A stretch of DNA of 64,000 nt from Hydrogenophaga sp. (lineage in GTDB: Bacteria > Pseudomonadota > Gammaproteobacteria > Burkholderiales > Burkholderiaceae_C): contig NZ_JAHBZK010000014.1 in assembly GCF_019635465.1 (NCBI RefSeq), forward strand, positions 1 through 64,000, written 5' to 3'. The position numbers and the translations under genes are program-made. The notes below the pieces were generated by a model. That model did not search any database, was not told where the DNA came from, and saw only the letters and a program-made list of their open reading frames with translations. Below, piece after piece: positions 18,067-30,348 of the stretch. Numbering within the stretch: position 1 is the first letter of the stretch; every line of letters begins with the position of its first letter.

Positions 18067-19032
18067 TTACTTTTTGTAGGCGTCCACGAGTTGCTGGCCT
18101 TCGGGTCCAGCCTTGGACAGCCACTCCTGCAGCATGGTGGCGCCCACCTTCTGCAGGTCGGCCTTGAGGGCGGCCGAGGGCGGCTCCACCGCCATGCCGT
18201 TGGCCTTGAGGGTGGCCAGCGTGTCGGTGTTGACCTTCTCGGAGGCGGCCCAGCCACGGGCCTCGGCGTCGGCGCCAGCCTTGAGCAGGGCGCCTTGCGT
18301 GGCCTTGTCCAGGGCGTCGAAGGCCGCCTTGTTCACGATGACGGCGTTCTTGGGCAACCAGGCCTGCACGTCGTAGTAGTACTTGAGGTGCTCGTAGAGC
18401 TTGCTGTCCACACCGGTGGCGCCCGAGGTCATGTTGGCCTCGACCACGCCGGTGGCCAGCGCCTGCGACAGCTCGGCGGCTTGCACGGTCACGGGCTGAG
18501 CGCTCACCAGCTCGGCAATGCGGGTGGTCGACGGGCTGTAGGCGCGCCACTTGGCGCCCTTGAGGTCGGCCGCGCTGGCGACGGCCTTCTTGCTGTACAG
18601 ACCCTGCGGCGGCCATGGCACGGCGTAGAGCAGCATCATCCCTTGCTCACCCAGCTTCTTTGCCAGGATGGGTTTTTGCGCGGCGTAGAGCTTCTTCGCA
18701 TCGGCGTAGCTGGTGGCCAGGAACGGGATGCCGTCGGCACCGAAGATCTGCCATTCGTTCTGGTAGGCCGCGAGCAGCATCTCGCCGATCTGCGCCTGGC
18801 CGCCTTGCACCGCGCGTTTGATCTCGGGCGCCTTGAACAGCGAGGCACCCGGGTGCACCGTGATCTTGAGCTTGCCGCCGCTGGCCTTGTCGACGTCGCT
18901 GGCGAAGGTGGCAAGATTGACCGAGTGGAAGTTGGTGGCCGGGTAGGCGGCGGGCAGGTCCCAGGCGGTCTGGGCCTGGGCAGCAGCGCCAAAGGCGACG
19001 GCCAGGCTGGCCAGGGCAAGTTTGAATTTCAT
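18067..19032 (-). CDS. TRAP transporter periplasmic binding protein (DctP type), system 1
   Basis: A 321-residue secreted protein with a signal peptide (MKFKLALASLAVAFGAAAQA) cut near residue 20. The mature protein starts QTAWDLPAAYPATNFHS. The conserved arginine stretch for carboxylate binding is in GAKWRAYSPSTTRIAELV near 159. It is closely related to the binding protein at 21040-22008; both share DVDKA, GGKLKIT-like and EIKRAVQ segments. The start at 19032 follows GGAG. It is divergent from the LysR gene and first in a leftward operon with DctQ and DctM. Confidence 0.93.
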   Translation of the reverse strand: MKFKLALASLAVAFGAAAQAQTAWDLPAAYPATNFHSVNLATFASDVDKASGGKLKITVHPGASLFKAPEIKRAVQGGQAQIGEMLLAAYQNEWQIFGADGIPFLATSYADAKKLYAAQKPILAKKLGEQGMMLLYAVPWPPQGLYSKKAVASAADLKGAKWRAYSPSTTRIAELVSAQPVTVQAAELSQALATGVVEANMTSGATGVDSKLYEHLKYYYDVQAWLPKNAVIVNKAAFDALDKATQGALLKAGADAEARGWAASEKVNTDTLATLKANGMAVEPPSAALKADLQKVGATMLQEWLSKAGPEGQQLVDAYKK

Positions 19033-19053
19033 GGTCGCTCCAGGGTTTGAACG

Positions 19054-19082
19054 ATTGACAAAGATGGGCAGCATAGTTGCAA
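19054..19082 (-). promoter_or_regulatory. Candidate promoter for TRAP system 1
   Basis: On the minus strand TTGCAA (19082-19077) and GTCAAT (19059-19054) are 17 bases apart, 22 bases before the binding-protein start. The region is the 96-base gap between this operon and the divergent LysR gene, so the LysR protein may bind here. The match is moderate. Confidence 0.35.
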
Positions 19083-19128
19083 AAGGCGGGCCAGGTTCGT
19101 CCGTGTTTCCCCGGAGGCCAGGCGCGTC

Positions 19129-20088
19129 ATGAACCTTCGCTTCGTAGAAGCGTTTTACTGGGTGGCCACGCTCAAGAGCGTCACCCGCGCGGCAGAAAAG
19201 CTGTTCCTCACGCAGTCGGCCATGTCCAGCCGCATTGCTGCGCTGGAGGAAGAACTCGGCGTGTTGCTGCTGGACCGGCGCGACAAGCAGTTTCGCCTGA
19301 CCACGGCCGGCACGCGATTCCTGACCTATGCCCAGCGCATGCTGGAGCTGCAGCGCGAGGCCAAGACCGAGATGGGCTCGGGCGAAGCACTGGCGGTATC
19401 ACTGCGCATTGGCGCCATCGAGTCGGTGTTGCACGCCTGGCTGATTCCGTGGATGGAGCAGCTGCGCATCGAGCACCCGGGGCTGGAGCTGGAGCTGTCG
19501 GTGGAGACCACGCCCATCCTGATCGAGCAAATGCGCCGGGGCACGCAGGACATCGTCTTCACCGCCTTGCCCACGGCCGCCGATGGCGTTCGCTCGCGCA
19601 GCCTGCCGTCGATGGACATGGTGTTTGTGGGCAGCGCCAGCCTGCACCGCAAGCGCCGCTACACGCTCGACGATCTGGCCGAGCTGGACTTGCTGACCTT
19701 CCAGCGCGGATCGCTGCCCCATGTGGCCCTGCTGGAACTGTTCCGCGCGGCGCGCGTGGAGCCCCGGCGGGTGCACACCATCTCGTCGGTGTCGGCCATG
19801 CTGCAGATGGCGCAGGGTGGCTTTGGCGTGGCCACGCTGCCGCGCGAGGCGGTGCAGCACCTGTTTGCCGTGGCCGACCTGCGCGAGCTCCCCTGCGACG
19901 CGCGCTTGCAGCCCCTGCCCATCCACGCCAGCTACCGCAGCGACCCGTCCACCCAGGCCGTCGAGACGGTCATGCGCTCGGCGGTGGCCTTTGTGGACGC
20001 CTGGCGGGCGCACCGCGAAGGCACCGCAATGGGGCGTTCGCGCGCCAAAGCGCCCCAAGGCAAAGCATCGAAAAAATCGATGAGCTAA
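19129..20088 (+). CDS. LysR family transcriptional regulator
   Basis: A 319-residue LysR-type regulator. The N-terminal winged helix-turn-helix reads RAAEKLFLTQSAMSSRIAAL near 20-39, followed by the usual wing and linker helix. The effector-binding domain runs from about 90 to 295. The last 25 residues are a basic, lysine/alanine-rich tail (SRAKAPQGKASKKSMS). It lies between two divergent TRAP operons and probably controls one or both in response to a transported acid. Ligand unknown. Confidence 0.93.
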   Translation: MNLRFVEAFYWVATLKSVTRAAEKLFLTQSAMSSRIAALEEELGVLLLDRRDKQFRLTTAGTRFLTYAQRMLELQREAKTEMGSGEALAVSLRIGAIESVLHAWLIPWMEQLRIEHPGLELELSVETTPILIEQMRRGTQDIVFTALPTAADGVRSRSLPSMDMVFVGSASLHRKRRYTLDDLAELDLLTFQRGSLPHVALLELFRAARVEPRRVHTISSVSAMLQMAQGGFGVATLPREAVQHLFAVADLRELPCDARLQPLPIHASYRSDPSTQAVETVMRSAVAFVDAWRAHREGTAMGRSRAKAPQGKASKKSMS

Positions 20089-20104
20089 GCAAGAAAATTT
20101 GCGT

Positions 20105-20133
20105 TTGTGGCCGCACGGCCGGCTGCCCACAAT
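20105..20133 (+). promoter_or_regulatory. Candidate promoter for DUF1445–TRAP system 2 operon
   Basis: TTGTGG (20105-20110) and CACAAT (20128-20133) are 17 bases apart, followed by about 90 bases to the DUF1445 start at 20223. This is the only gap in the rightward cluster large enough for a promoter upstream of the first gene. A short GC-rich inverted repeat (GGCCGCACGGCC, 20109-20120) lies inside the spacer. Confidence 0.4.
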
Positions 20134-20222
20134 CCGCCCCAACGTGACAAGCCTGTGACGTGCAACCGAAGCGGCACATGCCGTTTCAACCGGAGACCAG
20201 GACCGTGGGGCTGTTGGAAGAC

Positions 20223-21038
20223 ATGGACGTGATTCGCATCGATGCCGACGCCCAGGCGCGTGCCCGGCACCTGCGCGACACCATCCGCCACGGCGAGTGG
20301 ACGCAACACACCAGCGGCCTGGCTGACGATCTGGTGCAGGGCAACGTGGTAATCCTGCCGCGCGATCTGGCCGACGAATTTCTGCTGTATTGCCAGCGCA
20401 ACCCCAAGCCCTGCCCGCTGCTGGCGGTGGGTGAGGCGGGCAACCCGGCGCTGCCCGGTCTGGGCGACGGCATCGACATCCGCAGTGATCTGCCGCGCTA
20501 CCGCGTCTGGCGCGACGGCGTGCTGGTGGACGAGCCGACCGAGATCACCTCGCTCTGGCGCGATGACCTGGTCACCTTCGTGATTGGCTGTTCGTTCTCG
20601 TTCGAGCAGGCCTTGCTGGAGGCCGGCATGCGCCTGCGCCACATCGACCAGGGGCGCAACGTGGCGATGTACCGCACGAACCTGGCCACGGCACCCGCCG
20701 GCCCGTTCAGTGGCCCCATGGTGGTGAGCATGCGCCCGCTCAAATCGGCCGACGCCATCCGCGCGGTGCAGATCACCTCGCGCTTTCCCGACGTGCACGG
20801 CGCACCGGTGCACATCGGCGACCCCGCACTCATCGGCATCCACGACCTGGCGCACCCCGACTACGGCGACGCGGTTGAGGTGATGCCCGACGAACTGCCT
20901 GTGTTCTGGGCCTGTGGCGTCACGCCGCAAGCGGCCATCACACAGGCGCGCCCCGCGTTCTGCATCACGCACGCCCCGGGCGCGATGTTGATCACCGACC
21001 TTCTCAACCAGCAACTCGCAAGCGACCAAGGAGAGTGA
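20223..21038 (+). CDS. DUF1445 putative hydro-lyase / D-glutamate cyclase family
   Basis: A 271-residue protein of the DUF1445 family. Diagnostic segments are [20 protein letters not shown] near the start, [13 protein letters not shown] near 60, the cysteine-bearing [17 protein letters not shown] near 120 and [15 protein letters not shown] at the end. The mammalian relative DGLUCY turns D-glutamate into 5-oxo-D-proline (established). A 5-oxoprolinase is encoded later in the same cluster, which fits a pyroglutamate-related pathway. ATG 20223 has GGAAG six bases upstream and matches family length. A GTG at 20160 or ATG at 20178 would add up to 21 residues. Confidence 0.85.
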   Translation: MDVIRIDADAQARARHLRDTIRHGEWTQHTSGLADDLVQGNVVILPRDLADEFLLYCQRNPKPCPLLAVGEAGNPALPGLGDGIDIRSDLPRYRVWRDGVLVDEPTEITSLWRDDLVTFVIGCSFSFEQALLEAGMRLRHIDQGRNVAMYRTNLATAPAGPFSGPMVVSMRPLKSADAIRAVQITSRFPDVHGAPVHIGDPALIGIHDLAHPDYGDAVEVMPDELPVFWACGVTPQAAITQARPAFCITHAPGAMLITDLLNQQLASDQGE

Positions 21039-21039
21039 C

Positions 21040-22008
21040 ATGTTCAAGACGGTAATCGGCCTCAGTGCCCTGGCACTGGCCGGCGCGGTGCACGCGCAGG
21101 CCAAGTGGGACCTGCCCAGCGGCTACGGCGCCAACACCTTCCAGGTGCAGAACCTGCAGCAGTTCGCCAACGACGTGGACAAAGCCACGGCCGGCAAACT
21201 CAAGATCACGCTGCATCCCGGCGGCTCGCTCTACAAGGCCAACGAGATCAAGCGTGCGGTGCAGACCGGCCAGACACCTGCGGGCGAATTCATCATCTCG
21301 GGGGCGGCCAACGAGAACCCGCTGTTCGGCGTGGACTCGGTGCCTTTCCTGGCGACCGGTTATGCCGACGCCAAGAGGCTGTACATGGCCGCCAGGGGCG
21401 CGCAAGAGAAGGCGCTGGCGCAGCAGGGCATGAAGGTGCTGTTCTCGGTGCCCTGGCCCGGCCAGTCGCTCTATTCCATCAAACCCGTCAACGGGCCGGC
21501 CGATCTGGTGGGCACCAAGATGCGCGCCTACAACCCGGCCACCACCCGCATCGCCCAGTTGCTCAAGGCCCAACCGGTGACCATCCAGCTGGCCGAGCTG
21601 CCGCAGGCATTGGCCACCGGCGCTGTGCAGAACTTTCTCACCTCCAGCGCCAGCGGGGTGGAGAGCAAGCTGCATGAGCAGGTGAAGAACTTCTACCCGG
21701 TGTCGGCCTGGTTGCCGCGCAACATCACCGTGGTCAATCAGAAAGACTTTGACGCCCTCGACAAGCCGACGCAGGACGCGCTGCTCAAAGCGGCGGCCGA
21801 GGCCGAGACGCGTGGCTGGGCCATGAGCGAGAGGCTCGACGGCGAGTACATCAAGCAGCTGGCCGCCAATGGCATGGCCATCACGCCGCCGAGCGCCGAG
21901 CTCAAGCAGGCCCTGGCCGCCATCGGCGAGACCATGACCGCCGAATGGATCAAGGCGGCCGGCCCTGAGGGCCAGGCGATCGTGGACGCCTTCCGCAAGC
22001 AGCCCTGA
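21040..22008 (+). CDS. TRAP transporter periplasmic binding protein (DctP type), system 2
   Basis: A 322-residue secreted protein. The signal peptide MFKTVIGLSALALAGAVHAQ is followed by mature AKWDLPSGYGANTF. The carboxylate-binding arginine is in GTKMRAYNPATTRIAQLL near 158. It is strongly similar to the binding protein of system 1 in both sequence and length, so the two systems look like paralogues. It starts two bases after the DUF1445 stop, with AAGGAGAG as ribosome site inside the end of that gene. The nested palindromic element follows its stop by 12 bases. Confidence 0.93.
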   Translation: MFKTVIGLSALALAGAVHAQAKWDLPSGYGANTFQVQNLQQFANDVDKATAGKLKITLHPGGSLYKANEIKRAVQTGQTPAGEFIISGAANENPLFGVDSVPFLATGYADAKRLYMAARGAQEKALAQQGMKVLFSVPWPGQSLYSIKPVNGPADLVGTKMRAYNPATTRIAQLLKAQPVTIQLAELPQALATGAVQNFLTSSASGVESKLHEQVKNFYPVSAWLPRNITVVNQKDFDALDKPTQDALLKAAAEAETRGWAMSERLDGEYIKQLAANGMAITPPSAELKQALAAIGETMTAEWIKAAGPEGQAIVDAFRKQP

Positions 22009-22020
22009 GCGGCTGATGCC

Positions 22021-22288
22021 AGTCCAATGAATCAGAGAAAACGCACCCCCGTGAGCACCTGCCAGGGGCGCCATCTAGGCGCCAAGCGCAGCCAGGCTGG
22101 TTGCCTGGCGAGCATTGGCAACGACGAGGGTGCCCCTGGCAGGTGCTCACCCTTCGGGCCGTGCCGCCAAGGCGCGCATGCGGGCGTTGCGGCCCTTGCG
22201 CAGGCGGCCAGCCTGCGCGGCGGACCGCGTCTACGCCTGCACACCTTGGCGGCACGGCGGGGGTGCGTTTTCTCTGATTCATTGGACT
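22021..22288. repeat. 268-bp nested palindromic element with 30-bp perfect terminal inverted repeats
   Basis: The 30 bases at 22021-22050 (starting AGTCCAATGAATCAGAGAAA) are the exact reverse complement of 22259-22288. Two further stems fill the interior without gaps at their outer edges. Stem 1 is 19 bases (22051-22069 with 22132-22150); stem 2 is 15 bases (22158-22172 with 22244-22258), separated by CCTTCGG. Each arm carries a smaller hairpin: GCCAGGC/GCCTGGC at 22091-22109 and GCGCAGGC/GCCTGCGC at 22198-22218. The whole folds as a three-way junction. No transposase, coding sequence or clear target duplication is present. It fills most of the 373-base gap between dctP and dctQ; the remaining 93 bases hold only the dctQ leader. 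Confidence 0.9.
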
Positions 22289-22381
22289 AGGTGGCCACGC
22301 GGCCTTACCTGGGTGGTGCCCCGGTGGGCGGCACCGCCCGAACCTCTCTCCCTTCTCTTTCTCAACGTGGCGAGGCGCACG

Positions 22382-22888
22382 ATGGACAAGCTCGTCCTGC
22401 AATTCTTCCGCCTGTTGCTGGCGCTGGCCAGTGTGGCGATGCTGGCGGCCTTTGCCAGCGTGAGCCTGGGGGTGATGGCGCGGCTGATGCGCTGGGACAT
22501 CCCGGGCCTGGACGCGTACGCCGGCTACGCCATCGCGGCGGCGCTGTTCCTGGCCTTGCCCGGTACGCTGGTGCGCGGCGAGCACATCCGCGTGACGCTG
22601 GTGCTCGATCGCCTGCCTGCCGGCTGGCGCCGCGGATTCGAGTGGTGGTGCCTGCTCGCCGGCCTGGCCTTGTCGCTCTACACGGCGTGGTACGCCGGCC
22701 AGTTGGTGTGGATCTCGCACCTGACCCACGACGTCTCGCCCGCAGCCGATGCCACGCCCCTGTGGTTGCCGCAACTGGCGATGGCGCTGGGCTGTATCGG
22801 TCTGGCCCTGGCCTTTGCGCAGGCGGTGATCTGGCGGTTGTCCGGGCGCGAGCTGATCGCAGCCGACACCGCCGCCCGCACCGAATGA
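22382..22888 (+). CDS. TRAP transporter small permease (DctQ type), system 2
   Basis: A 168-residue, four-helix small permease. It shows the same pattern as system 1: GLDAYAGYAIAAALFLALPG followed by RGEHIRVTLVLDRL, and DVSPAADATPLWLPQ near the third loop. The start at 22382 (MDKLVLQFFRLLLAL) is the first in-frame ATG that gives a normal first helix. Longer readings from 22115 run through the palindromic element and are rejected. The DctM gene follows 40 bases later. Confidence 0.92.
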   Translation: MDKLVLQFFRLLLALASVAMLAAFASVSLGVMARLMRWDIPGLDAYAGYAIAAALFLALPGTLVRGEHIRVTLVLDRLPAGWRRGFEWWCLLAGLALSLYTAWYAGQLVWISHLTHDVSPAADATPLWLPQLAMALGCIGLALAFAQAVIWRLSGRELIAADTAARTE

Positions 22889-22928
22889 GCCTTGACTCAC
22901 CACTGAATCAACCCTCCAAGGACCGCGC

Positions 22929-24227
22929 ATGGAAGCCTTGATTGCCCTGGTGCTCGTGATCGCCCTGTTTGCCGTGCTCGGTTCGGGCCTGTGGATCGGC
23001 CTGTCGCTGGTGGCGGTGGGCGTGGTGGGCATGGAACTCTTCACCCACCGGCCTGTGGGCGACAGCATGGTGCTGACCATGTGGGGCGCCACCTCCAGCT
23101 GGACGCTGACGGCGCTGCCATTGTTTCTGTGGATGGGCGAGATCCTGTTCCGCAGCCGCGTCTCCGACAGCCTGTTCAAGGGCCTGGCGCCGTGGCTGAA
23201 CTGGTTGCCCGGGCGGCTGCTGCACGCCAACGTGGTGGGCTGCACCATCTTCGCGGCGATCTCGGGCTCGTCGGCCGCCACCTGCGCCACGGTGGGCAAG
23301 ATCACGCTGCCCGAGCTGCAACGGCGCGGCTACCCCGAGCACATGGCCGTTGGCACGCTGGCGGGCGCCGGCACCCTGGGCCTGTTGATCCCGCCCTCGA
23401 TCATCCTCATCGTCTACGGTGTGGCGGCCAACGTGTCGATCGCCAAGCTGTTCCTGGCCGGCGTGGTGCCTGGCCTGGCGCTGGGTCTGCTGTTCAGCGG
23501 CTACATCGTCGTCTGGTCGCTGCTGCGGCGCGACCAGTTGCCACCGCCCGAGGCGGGCAGCGGCTGGTGGCAGAAGCTCAACGACTCGCGGCACCTGATC
23601 CCGGTGGTGCTGTTGATCGTGCTGGTGCTCGGCGGCATCTACAGCGGCGTGGCGACTGCAACCGAAGCCGCCGCCCTGGGCGTGGCGGGTTCGCTGCTGC
23701 TCTCGCGCATCGACGGCACGCTGAGCTGGGCCACGTTTCGCGACGGACTGGTCTCGGCCTGCCGGGTGTACTGCATGATCGGCCTGATCCTGGCGGGCGC
23801 AGCCTTCCTCACGCTGGCCATGGGCTTCATCGGTCTGCCGCGCCAGGTGGCCGAGCTCATCGGCGCGCTGCACCTGCCGCCGCTGGGCCTGCTGGTGCTG
23901 CTCACGGTGTTCTTCATCGTGCTGGGCTGCTTTCTCGATGGCATCTCGATGGTGGTGCTCACCATCGCGGTGCTGCTGCCCACGGTGCAGGCTGCCGGCT
24001 TCGACCTGATCTGGTTCGGCATCTACATCGTGCTGGTGGTCGAGATGGCGCAGATCACGCCGCCAGTGGGCTTCAACCTGTTCGTGCTCAAGGGCCTGAC
24101 CCAACGCGAGGTGACCTGGATCGCGCGCGCCACGTTGCCGCTGTTCGTGCTGATGGTGGTGGCCGTGTTGATGACCTACCTGGCGCCGGGCCTGGCGCTG
24201 TGGCTGCCCTCGCAGATGCAGGGCTGA
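22929..24227 (+). CDS. TRAP transporter large permease (DctM type), system 2
   Basis: A 432-residue, about twelve-helix permease. DctM motifs are SGSSAATCATVGKITLPEL near 95, LLIPPSIILIVYGVAAN near 141 and MAQITPPVGFNLFVLKG near 377. It begins MEALIALVLVIALFAVLG after AAGGA. It resembles the system 1 DctM along its length, which supports duplication of the whole transporter. It is followed 13 bases later by a second binding protein gene. Confidence 0.94.
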   Translation: MEALIALVLVIALFAVLGSGLWIGLSLVAVGVVGMELFTHRPVGDSMVLTMWGATSSWTLTALPLFLWMGEILFRSRVSDSLFKGLAPWLNWLPGRLLHANVVGCTIFAAISGSSAATCATVGKITLPELQRRGYPEHMAVGTLAGAGTLGLLIPPSIILIVYGVAANVSIAKLFLAGVVPGLALGLLFSGYIVVWSLLRRDQLPPPEAGSGWWQKLNDSRHLIPVVLLIVLVLGGIYSGVATATEAAALGVAGSLLLSRIDGTLSWATFRDGLVSACRVYCMIGLILAGAAFLTLAMGFIGLPRQVAELIGALHLPPLGLLVLLTVFFIVLGCFLDGISMVVLTIAVLLPTVQAAGFDLIWFGIYIVLVVEMAQITPPVGFNLFVLKGLTQREVTWIARATLPLFVLMVVAVLMTYLAPGLALWLPSQMQG

Positions 24228-24240
24228 GGAGGGCACCCCC

Positions 24241-25230
24241 ATGCGACGTCGCACCGCACTGATCGGCCTGGGCCACGCCCTGGGCGCGTCACTGGCGCTG
24301 GGCGCCAACGCACCCACGACCTGGCGGCTGGCCACGGGCTATCGCGCCAGTTCCTTCCACACCGAAAACCTGCGCTGGTTTGCCGAGGCCGCGGGCAGGG
24401 CCACTGGCGGTGCATTGCGCATCGATGTGGTGCCCGACAACCAGTTGGCCCCGTTGGCCCGCATCGAAGGTGAGGTGCGCGCCGGGCGCATCGAGGCAGG
24501 CGAGACCATCATGAGCAGCCTGGTCGCCGAGGTACCGATCGCCGGGGCCGACTCGGTGCCGTTCGTGGTGTCGAGCTACGTGGACGCCCGGCGCCTGTGG
24601 ACCTTGCAGCGCCCGCTGATCGAGCGTCACTTTGCCGAGCGCGGTCTGGTGGTTTTGTATGCCGTGCCCTGGCCGCCGCAAGGCTTGTACAGCCGGCGCC
24701 CGATCAGCGACGTCAGCGACTTCCGTGGCAGCCGCATGCGCACCTACAACGCCACCACGGTTCGCATTGCGCAGTTGCTGGGTGCCGAGCCGGTGGATGT
24801 GCCCATGGTGCAGGTGGCGCAGGCGCTGCAGGCCGGGCGCATTGACAGCATGATCACCTCGGCCGTGACGGGCGTTGAAAGTTCGGTGTGGCAGCACATC
24901 AACCACTACCACGAGATCAACGCCTGGTTTCCCAAGAACATCGTGTTCGTGAGTCGACTCGCGTTCGAGCGACTGGACGCATCTCAACGCCAGGCGCTGC
25001 TGCGAACGGCTGGCGAGGCCGAGGCGCGCGGCTGGCAGTTGAGCGAAGCGGCGGCCTCCACCTCCACGCAGACCCTGCGCCAGCAAGGCATGACGGTCTC
25101 GCGCGTGCCAGCCCAGGTGGACGCCGCACTCAAGCGACTGGGCGAGAAATTTTCCCGCGAGTGGGTACGATCCGTCGGTCACGAAGCCAACGCGATCTTC
25201 GTCCCCTATTACCTGCAATCCCCCCGATGA
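24241..25230 (+). CDS. Second TRAP binding protein (DctP type) in the system 2 operon
   Basis: A 329-residue periplasmic binding protein with an arginine-rich signal start (MRRRTALIGLGHALGASLAL) and a predicted cut near residue 22. The family core is present: DSVPFVVSSYVDARRLW, VPWPPQGLYSRRPISD and GSRMRTYNATTVRIAQLL with the binding arginine near 166. It is more distant from the other two binding proteins than they are from each other. Two binding proteins for one permease pair is unusual and may widen substrate range. GGAGG precedes the start. Confidence 0.91.
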   Translation: MRRRTALIGLGHALGASLALGANAPTTWRLATGYRASSFHTENLRWFAEAAGRATGGALRIDVVPDNQLAPLARIEGEVRAGRIEAGETIMSSLVAEVPIAGADSVPFVVSSYVDARRLWTLQRPLIERHFAERGLVVLYAVPWPPQGLYSRRPISDVSDFRGSRMRTYNATTVRIAQLLGAEPVDVPMVQVAQALQAGRIDSMITSAVTGVESSVWQHINHYHEINAWFPKNIVFVSRLAFERLDASQRQALLRTAGEAEARGWQLSEAAASTSTQTLRQQGMTVSRVPAQVDAALKRLGEKFSREWVRSVGHEANAIFVPYYLQSPR

Positions 25231-25263
25231 GGGCCTGACCCTCCCGACGTTTCTTCAACGCAC

Positions 25264-28869
<3,606 letters not shown>

Positions 28870-28872
28870 CGA

Positions 28873-30018
28873 TCAGAGTTCTTCGACGCGGCGCGCGGGG
28901 TAGCTGTCCCAGGCCTGGCAGCCCGGGCACTGCCAGAAGTGCTGGCGGGCTTCGAAGCCGCAGGCCGCGCAGCGGTAACGCTGCAGTGGCCCGCTGGCCT
29001 GATCGAGTGCCCGGCGCACGGGCTCTGCCGCGGCGGGGTCAGAGAGTGCCTCGCCGGCGAGCCACTGGCTGGCGATCACCAGGGAGGGCTCGGCCTCCAG
29101 GTGGTGCAGCAGCACGCGGCGGGATTCGTCGCCCGCCGGGCTCAGGCGCGCCAGCGCGTCGGTGACATCGATCGAGGGGGCGCGCGCCTGCAACGCCTCC
29201 AGTGCGGCGCGCACCTGGGGAATCCGTTCGGTCTGCTGTGCCAGCTCGGCCATGGCGCGTGCCGCCAGTGGCGCAGCCTGTGGGGCGAGGCGGGTCAGCG
29301 AGAACAGGTCGTCGAGCGCGCCGGCGGTATCGCCTTGTTGCGCACGCAAGGCCGAGCGGGCCATCCAGCCGCGCGCCAATGAGGGCACGCGCTGCACCGC
29401 GTCGTCGAGCAAGGCGCGGGCGCGGGCGGGATCGCCTTCGCGTTGGGCGTTGTCGGCCAGCTCGCACAGGTAGTGGGCAATGCGCGTGGCAAAGCTGCCT
29501 TGCTCCACCGCGTCGAGCTTCTCGGCAATGGTGCGGGCCAGGGCCCAGTCGCGCGAACGCTCGTAGATGGCCAGCAGCGCCAGCCGGGCTTCGCTCTCGA
29601 AGGCGGTGCCTTCGAGCTTTTGCAGGGCCGACTCGGCGCGGTCGAGCAGACCGGCCTTGAGGAAGTCGAGCGCCAATGCGTGCTGGGCGCGATCGCGGTC
29701 CTTGCGCACCAGGTCTGCGCGCGAGAGCAGGTGTTCGTGCACGCGCACGGCACGGTCGTAGTCGCCTCGGCGGCGAAACAGATTGCCCAGGGCGAAGTGC
29801 AGTTCGGTGGTGTCGGGGTCGCCCTGGACGGCCTCGATGAAGGCGTCGATGGCCTGGTCCTGCTGCTCGTTGAGCAGGTGGTTGAGACCGCGGAAGTAGG
29901 CCTTGGGCGCCTGCCTGCTTTCCATGCGCCATTGGCGCAGGTCCAGGCGAGAGGCCACCCAGCCGAGCGCAAAGGCCACCGGCAGGCCCCATAGCAACCA
30001 GGTGAGATCAAAGTCCAT
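28873..30018 (-). CDS. lapB: Lipopolysaccharide assembly protein LapB (YciM)
   Basis: A 381-residue inner-membrane-anchored TPR protein that controls LpxC turnover and links LPS synthesis to transport. One N-terminal helix (WLLWGLPVAFALGWVASRL) is followed by about nine TPR-like repeats, starting KAYFRGLNHLLNEQQDQAID near 39. A C-terminal rubredoxin-like metal site follows: CAACGF near 354 and CPGC near 368. This layout is diagnostic of LapB. It overlaps the lapA-type gene by 11 bases. Its stop is three bases from the oxoprolinase stop on the other strand. Confidence 0.94.
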   Translation of the reverse strand: MDFDLTWLLWGLPVAFALGWVASRLDLRQWRMESRQAPKAYFRGLNHLLNEQQDQAIDAFIEAVQGDPDTTELHFALGNLFRRRGDYDRAVRVHEHLLSRADLVRKDRDRAQHALALDFLKAGLLDRAESALQKLEGTAFESEARLALLAIYERSRDWALARTIAEKLDAVEQGSFATRIAHYLCELADNAQREGDPARARALLDDAVQRVPSLARGWMARSALRAQQGDTAGALDDLFSLTRLAPQAAPLAARAMAELAQQTERIPQVRAALEALQARAPSIDVTDALARLSPAGDESRRVLLHHLEAEPSLVIASQWLAGEALSDPAAAEPVRRALDQASGPLQRYRCAACGFEARQHFWQCPGCQAWDSYPARRVEEL

Positions 30019-30307
30019 GCCGGCGATCGATGGGTTCGTGGGGCATGACGGTCGATTCAGGCCCGAAGGTGGTGGTGCCTGCGCCCGAGCGTGAGCGGGG
30101 CCGGCGCGCGCGCAGCCACAGGGGCAGCATTACCAGCACACCCAGGCCGACACCGATCAGGAGCACCAACAGCAGCACAAGCACCAGCGGGGCCTGCCAG
30201 CTGTGGCCGAAGAAGAAGTGCAAGGTCACGCTGTCGTGGTTGTTCAGCGCGAATGCGAAGAGGACAAAAAAAATGGCTGCGTTGAGCAGCCACATCAGGT
30301 ACTTCAC
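30008..30307 (-). CDS. LapA domain-containing membrane protein
   Basis: A 99-residue protein of the LapA/DUF1049 family, the usual partner of LapB. Two membrane helices are visible (LMWLLNAAIFFVLFAFALNN and APLVLVLLLVLLIGVGLGVL), then a basic cytoplasmic tail. The GTG at 30307 is chosen because the protein then begins MKYLMWLLNAAIFF, as in relatives, with a GGGG-type ribosome site. A longer reading from 30334 adds nine polar residues. Confidence 0.88.
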   Translation of the reverse strand: MKYLMWLLNAAIFFVLFAFALNNHDSVTLHFFFGHSWQAPLVLVLLLVLLIGVGLGVLVMLPLWLRARRPRSRSGAGTTTFGPESTVMPHEPIDRRHGL

Positions 30308-30348
30308 TGCATCCCCTCTGTGGTGGGCATGCATTGTAGTCAGGGTGT

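Noticed and set aside
22021-22288. Insertion sequence or integron attC array
   Set aside because: There is no transposase or integrase, no clear target duplication, and the ends do not match an attC core that I can recognise.
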